DNA from: Desulfuromonadales bacterium | GTDB lineage: Bacteria > Desulfobacterota > JAENJC01 | Length of the DNA stretch: 64,000 nt | NCBI GenBank assembly: GCA_919902985.1 | Contig: CAKKSC010000004.1 | Coordinates: forward strand, 1-64,000 | Reading direction: 5' to 3' | In this document: piece after piece, positions 61,319 through 64,000 of the stretch | How positions within the stretch are numbered: the first letter of the stretch is position 1 | Layout: every line of letters starts with the position of its first letter | Translations under genes and position numbers: made by a program | Notes under the pieces: model-generated | What the model saw: only the letters and a program-made list of their open reading frames with translations | The model's database searches: none | Told to the model about the DNA's origin: nothing

Positions 61319-63061
61319 TTATATCTGATTAAGATTATCTACCCTCTCTGCCCTTTCAAATTCGTCTTCATCGGCAGCAACGTTCTTCTTCTGGGCCTCA
61401 TCATAATCGCCTACAGCAAGGTTGGAAGGACCTTTCTTCGGATCGTCTACGAAGAACGCGCCCCTCATCTCGAGGTGCAGAGGACCGCAGAAGTGCTGGC
61501 AGTAAACCTCATATTCACCAGCTGTATCAGCGACAAACTCACCAACAGCACTCACACCCCTCGGGATAGTAATCATGGTCTTGAGACCATATGGCCCGTT
61601 TATGTTGTAACCCATAATAACATCGGGGTTTTTGGTTATGCCTGCTGCCTTATCAATATTGGTTACAATAAGCCTGACCTTATCGCCCTTATTGACCCTG
61701 ACCTGCCTTGGGACATAACCGTAGCTGAATGCCTTTACCCTAACTTCCTTAACACCGTCCTTAGTTGTGGTCACGCCCGGCCTGCCTGTATCCATCGGCA
61801 CATAGTAAGACTTGCCGCCTCTATGGTGCCCCGGCTCAATCCTGCCGGACTTACCAGCGCCTGCAAAGAGGGTTGATACACCCTTCTCGGCCTCACCCAT
61901 GTTCCAGTTCTTGATTGCGCTTGCAAAAAGGATCTTTGCGTTGTGCGGCTCACCGTCAACAGGGATAATCTTGAGGGTCTTACCATATGTCTTGCTCTTC
62001 TCCTCAATGTCGATCATCTCATGGTTGACCGGCCAGGCAATGCCTGTCGGGCTGAAAAGCCCGGTAGAGAACTTGTTCAAGGCAAATACATACTTATTGT
62101 CAGGGCTAACACTTATATGCCCGATCCTGTAGTGAACCGGGAACTCGTCAACAACCTCCAGCTTGTCCAGGTCTGTCTTCACGATGCTGTCTGCCACAAA
62201 GCAGCTTGTATACGCATACTTGCCGTTTGTGTCAAACACGTTGTGCAACGGACCGGCTCCGGCAGGGATAACCTTCTTGACAGCAAGCTTTTCAACATCT
62301 ATGATGCTGAGCGTTGCGGAGAGCTTGTCCGCGACCTGGATATACCTTCCGAGTGGGTCGGCGTCCGTACCGTGCGGGTTCTTACCAACTGGGATCTCCT
62401 TTATGAGCTTGAACGGATTCAGCTCGAAGACACCGACTGTTGAGTGGTAGTAGTTGTTGGAGAAAACATACTGCTTCCTGTCTGCCTTACCGGCCTTCTT
62501 GTTTATGTCAAGATAGTCCGGGGCGCTTGGCGCAGGACCCCAGTCTATGACCTGGGTCTTGCCGGTTGCTATATCGGTCTTGGCCATCTTTCCTGTGAGC
62601 TCGCCTGTTGAATAAAGGGTCTTTCCGTCAGGTCCGAGTGTGATGTGGTGAATGCCGAACGGGAAAGGCAAAGAAATGAGCCTGTCCAGCATACCCATCT
62701 GGAGGTTGATTATCCCGATGGTGTTTGCCCCCTTATCGTTCACATAGAGGTATTTGCCATCAGGCCCTTTGCTGTACGGACCATACCAGCTCTTCATACC
62801 TTCGTTTGTAGGTGCGCTGAATGTTGGCTCATGCAGGTCAACACCAACAGGTATATGCCTGTATGTCCTCAAGCTTGGCACACCCATCACAGCCACAGCT
62901 CCGTCAACCCCACCTGCGTTATACATGATCATAGGGTCCTGAAGCGGGGCGTCATTTGGAGACGATTCCGTCTCGTGCCAGTCCCTCTCACCCGCCACCG
63001 CAGTGCCGCCAACCATAAGCAGCAGTGCAAGCACTATAAATAATGAATTGCGATATCTCAT
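61319..63061 (-). CDS. nosZ: Divergent Sec-type NosZ homologue (nitrous oxide reductase family)
   Basis: The protein has 580 aa and a Sec signal (LFIVLALLLMVGGTAVAG), as in clade II NosZ. A seven-bladed propeller carries GIHH (138-139), NPHG (230), GPLHNVFD (273), RIGH (315) and EPHN (373), which align with five of seven CuZ ligands I recall. The C-terminal cupredoxin domain has CQHFCGPLHLEM (C521, C525, H529, M532), the CuA motif. Where canonical NosZ has the CuA His (D-V/L-T-H-G-F), this protein has DVIMGY (Met483). The N-terminal HH pair of CuZ is not found. It is thus a NosZ homologue, but nitrous oxide reduction is not certain. Confidence 0.82.
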   Translation of the reverse strand: MRYRNSLFIVLALLLMVGGTAVAGERDWHETESSPNDAPLQDPMIMYNAGGVDGAVAVMGVPSLRTYRHIPVGVDLHEPTFSAPTNEGMKSWYGPYSKGPDGKYLYVNDKGANTIGIINLQMGMLDRLISLPFPFGIHHITLGPDGKTLYSTGELTGKMAKTDIATGKTQVIDWGPAPSAPDYLDINKKAGKADRKQYVFSNNYYHSTVGVFELNPFKLIKEIPVGKNPHGTDADPLGRYIQVADKLSATLSIIDVEKLAVKKVIPAGAGPLHNVFDTNGKYAYTSCFVADSIVKTDLDKLEVVDEFPVHYRIGHISVSPDNKYVFALNKFSTGLFSPTGIAWPVNHEMIDIEEKSKTYGKTLKIIPVDGEPHNAKILFASAIKNWNMGEAEKGVSTLFAGAGKSGRIEPGHHRGGKSYYVPMDTGRPGVTTTKDGVKEVRVKAFSYGYVPRQVRVNKGDKVRLIVTNIDKAAGITKNPDVIMGYNINGPYGLKTMITIPRGVSAVGEFVADTAGEYEVYCQHFCGPLHLEMRGAFFVDDPKKGPSNLAVGDYDEAQKKNVAADEDEFERAERVDNLNQI

Positions 63062-63235
63062 TTTTCCCTCCTTGTCTTGGATTTTGGGTTAATGTTCCAA
63101 AAACTTTAGCCTCTTGCCTGATGCCATAAAAATCTAAAACCATACCTTCAAAATACTAAAATACCACCTCCTCCCTCTTTATCTTTGTTGGAACCGGAAC
63201 TACCTGCTAATAACGCTCAGAACGATTTGAAATAG

Positions 63236-63268
63236 TTGCCAGGCACAAGCTTTTATTGTACCTGACAA
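63236..63268. promoter_or_regulatory. Inverted repeat upstream of nosZ, possible operator
   Basis: TTGCCAGGCACAA (63236-63248) and TTGTACCTGACAA (63256-63268) are complementary at 11 of 13 positions, 7 nt apart. The element lies about 175 nt before the nosZ start. Each half is TTG-N7-CAA, one base short of a CRP/FNR-family half-site pair, so the regulator cannot be named. Confidence 0.4.
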
Positions 63269-63494
63269 CGCACCGAAATAAGGTGTTCAACTTTGGTAGT
63301 TGTTATATAGACCAACGCTTTAAAATTGTCAAGATTTTTTTTAACAGTTAAAGTAAGCTTATAACAAAATGGCCACTGGCCACAAATAGAATATTCCTTT
63401 TTTACGATAAGCATTGCATCTTATATATTATTTCTTATATAATAATTCAAATGATGTGTGGACTGCAACTTCTTAAGTAGTTGTCATCCGGAAA

Positions 63495-63549
63495 CCGAAA
63501 ATCCCCCCTCACCCCCCTTTGGAAAAGGGGGACTTAGGGGGAGTTTCGG
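63495..63549. repeat. Interspersed palindromic element (C/G-rich family)
   Basis: CCGAAAATCCCCCC and GGGGGAGTTTCGG are outer arms; CCCCCCTTT-GGAA-AAGGGGG is the inner hairpin. It resembles elements near 3513 and 5148. Confidence 0.7.
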
Positions 63550-63684
63550 GTAGAGACTAAGTAACAATATCGTAACATGACATAGATTGCAACCTGGAAA
63601 AATTAACGTGATAAAATTGCCTGATCCACTAAGCACCGAAGGACAAAGTCCCAGCCAGACAACCAAACAGATCATGGAGGGCGA

Positions 63685-64000
63685 GTGATAGACAAACCTA
63701 AAATCCTTATAGTTGATGATGAACCTCTTATGAGGATAGCAATTATTGATGCCCTTCTTGCAGAGGGTTATGATGTAAAAGGAGTGGGGTCGGGTAAAGA
63801 AGGTAAGAATCTGATTCTCGATAATGGCTACGATGTATTAATTACAGACCTCAGACTGCCTGAAATAGACGGCCTTGAGATACTAAAAACCGTCATGGAG
63901 CATTCTCCAAAAACTAAGGTCATTATGATAACAGCTTACGGCTCGGTCAACACTGCGGTTGAGGCTATTAAACAGGGTGCTTACGATTATCTGACCAAAC
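63685..64000 (+). CDS. Response regulator, receiver domain (truncated by window end)
   Basis: The start is GTG with SD GGAGGG. The 105 visible residues form a CheY-type receiver: ILIVDDEPLMR acidic pocket, phospho-acceptor Asp in VLITDLRLPEIDG, switch Thr in MITAYGSV, and Lys in YDYLTK. AVEAIKQGAYDYLTK is typical of NtrC-type sigma-54 activators, but the AAA+ and DNA-binding parts lie outside the window. It is divergent from nosZ and could regulate it. Confidence 0.85.
   Translation, partial: MIDKPKILIVDDEPLMRIAIIDALLAEGYDVKGVGSGKEGKNLILDNGYDVLITDLRLPEIDGLEILKTVMEHSPKTKVIMITAYGSVNTAVEAIKQGAYDYLTK

Larger units (their letters stand above)
63062..63684. other. Divergent intergenic region between nosZ and the response regulator
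   Basis: The 623-nt gap has an imperfect 13-bp inverted repeat (63236-63268), a TGGCCA-C-TGGCCA pair near 63371, an AT-rich stretch, and a C/G-rich palindrome at 63495-63549. No FNR-type TTGAT-N4-ATCAA site is seen. No ORF is supported; the track ORF at 63484 is a by-product of the repeat. Confidence 0.6.

Noticed and set aside
63484-63675. 63-aa minus-strand ORF near the right end
   Set aside because: Most of it is encoded by the C/G-rich palindrome (PLSPPFPKGG-like sequence), a common false gene.
63062-63684. FNR/NnrR-type site upstream of nosZ
   Set aside because: No TTGAT-N4-ATCAA or close match was found; the TTG-N7-CAA halves are one base short.
1-64000. Many ORFs of 60-190 aa opposite or overlapping long genes (for example 3615-3875, 39834-40379, 59675-60259)
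   Set aside because: They lie in other frames of well-supported genes, lack SD sites and recognisable domains, and were treated as shadows.
1-64000. CRISPR arrays
   Set aside because: No regularly spaced short direct repeats were seen; the repeats present are single palindromes or duplicated gene pieces.

Overview
The window is about 64 kb of a Gram-negative bacterial chromosome of moderate GC. LpxI, heptosyltransferase-type GT9 enzymes and a Wzm/Wzt-type O-antigen exporter point to an LPS outer membrane. Multiple c-type cytochromes, a NosZ homologue, a Geobacter-like short pilin with a sigma-54 promoter and a GEMM (cyclic dinucleotide) riboswitch suggest an anaerobic or facultative respiring bacterium. 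It could belong to Nitrospirota or a Desulfuromonadota-like lineage. That placement is inference from gene content; no rRNA or ribosomal marker is present.

Layout. 1-3.4 kb (minus): 5' part of a tRNA-Leu, murI, a VanZ-like gene, an AlaC-type aminotransferase and lipA. 3.6-7.5 kb: tsaB, an AF2212-type/PIN toxin-antitoxin pair, a split type IV pilin locus (PilA-N plus a secreted PilA-C-like protein) behind a sigma-54 promoter, a decayed second pilin, and a Phd/RelE pair lying between two copies of the same gene remnant. 7.5-10.3 kb: two AAA_14/DUF4143 ATPases. One has a perfect 18-bp hairpin that covers its ribosome binding site.

10.3-32.8 kb is a surface-polysaccharide region. It holds a TMTC-like membrane protein with TPRs, an ABC-2 transporter, a UbiA-family prenyltransferase, a Phd/PIN pair, Wzm/Wzt, two B12-binding radical SAM enzymes, an epimerase and a series of glycosyltransferases. 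A third DUF4143 ATPase and an RHH/RelE pair sit among broken GT9 copies at its end. 32.8-36.0 kb holds cytochrome c/thiol biogenesis genes: a CcmH-like protein, a CxxxCH cytochrome, a TlpA-like lipoprotein whose N-terminus comes from an interspersed repeat, and a CcdA-like protein. 36-50 kb is mostly housekeeping: a DegT aminotransferase, LpxI, NuoG, a NuoF/GltD-type flavoprotein, HU, LivF, SecA, an M23 peptidase, a riboswitch-controlled HTH protein and GuaA.

49.8-63.1 kb is one long minus-strand gene series that reads like a divergent nos operon. The order is NosZ homologue, small anchored protein, two Vgb-like beta-propellers, four c-type cytochromes, NosF/NosY-like ABC genes, GldG-like, DUF4340, a LivK-like binding protein and TlpA. 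By my alignment from memory, the NosZ homologue lacks the usual CuA histidine (Met instead) and the N-terminal HH pair of CuZ. I see no nosD, nosL or nosR in the window. This locus is my best candidate for an undescribed respiratory system. The window ends in the receiver domain of a response regulator.
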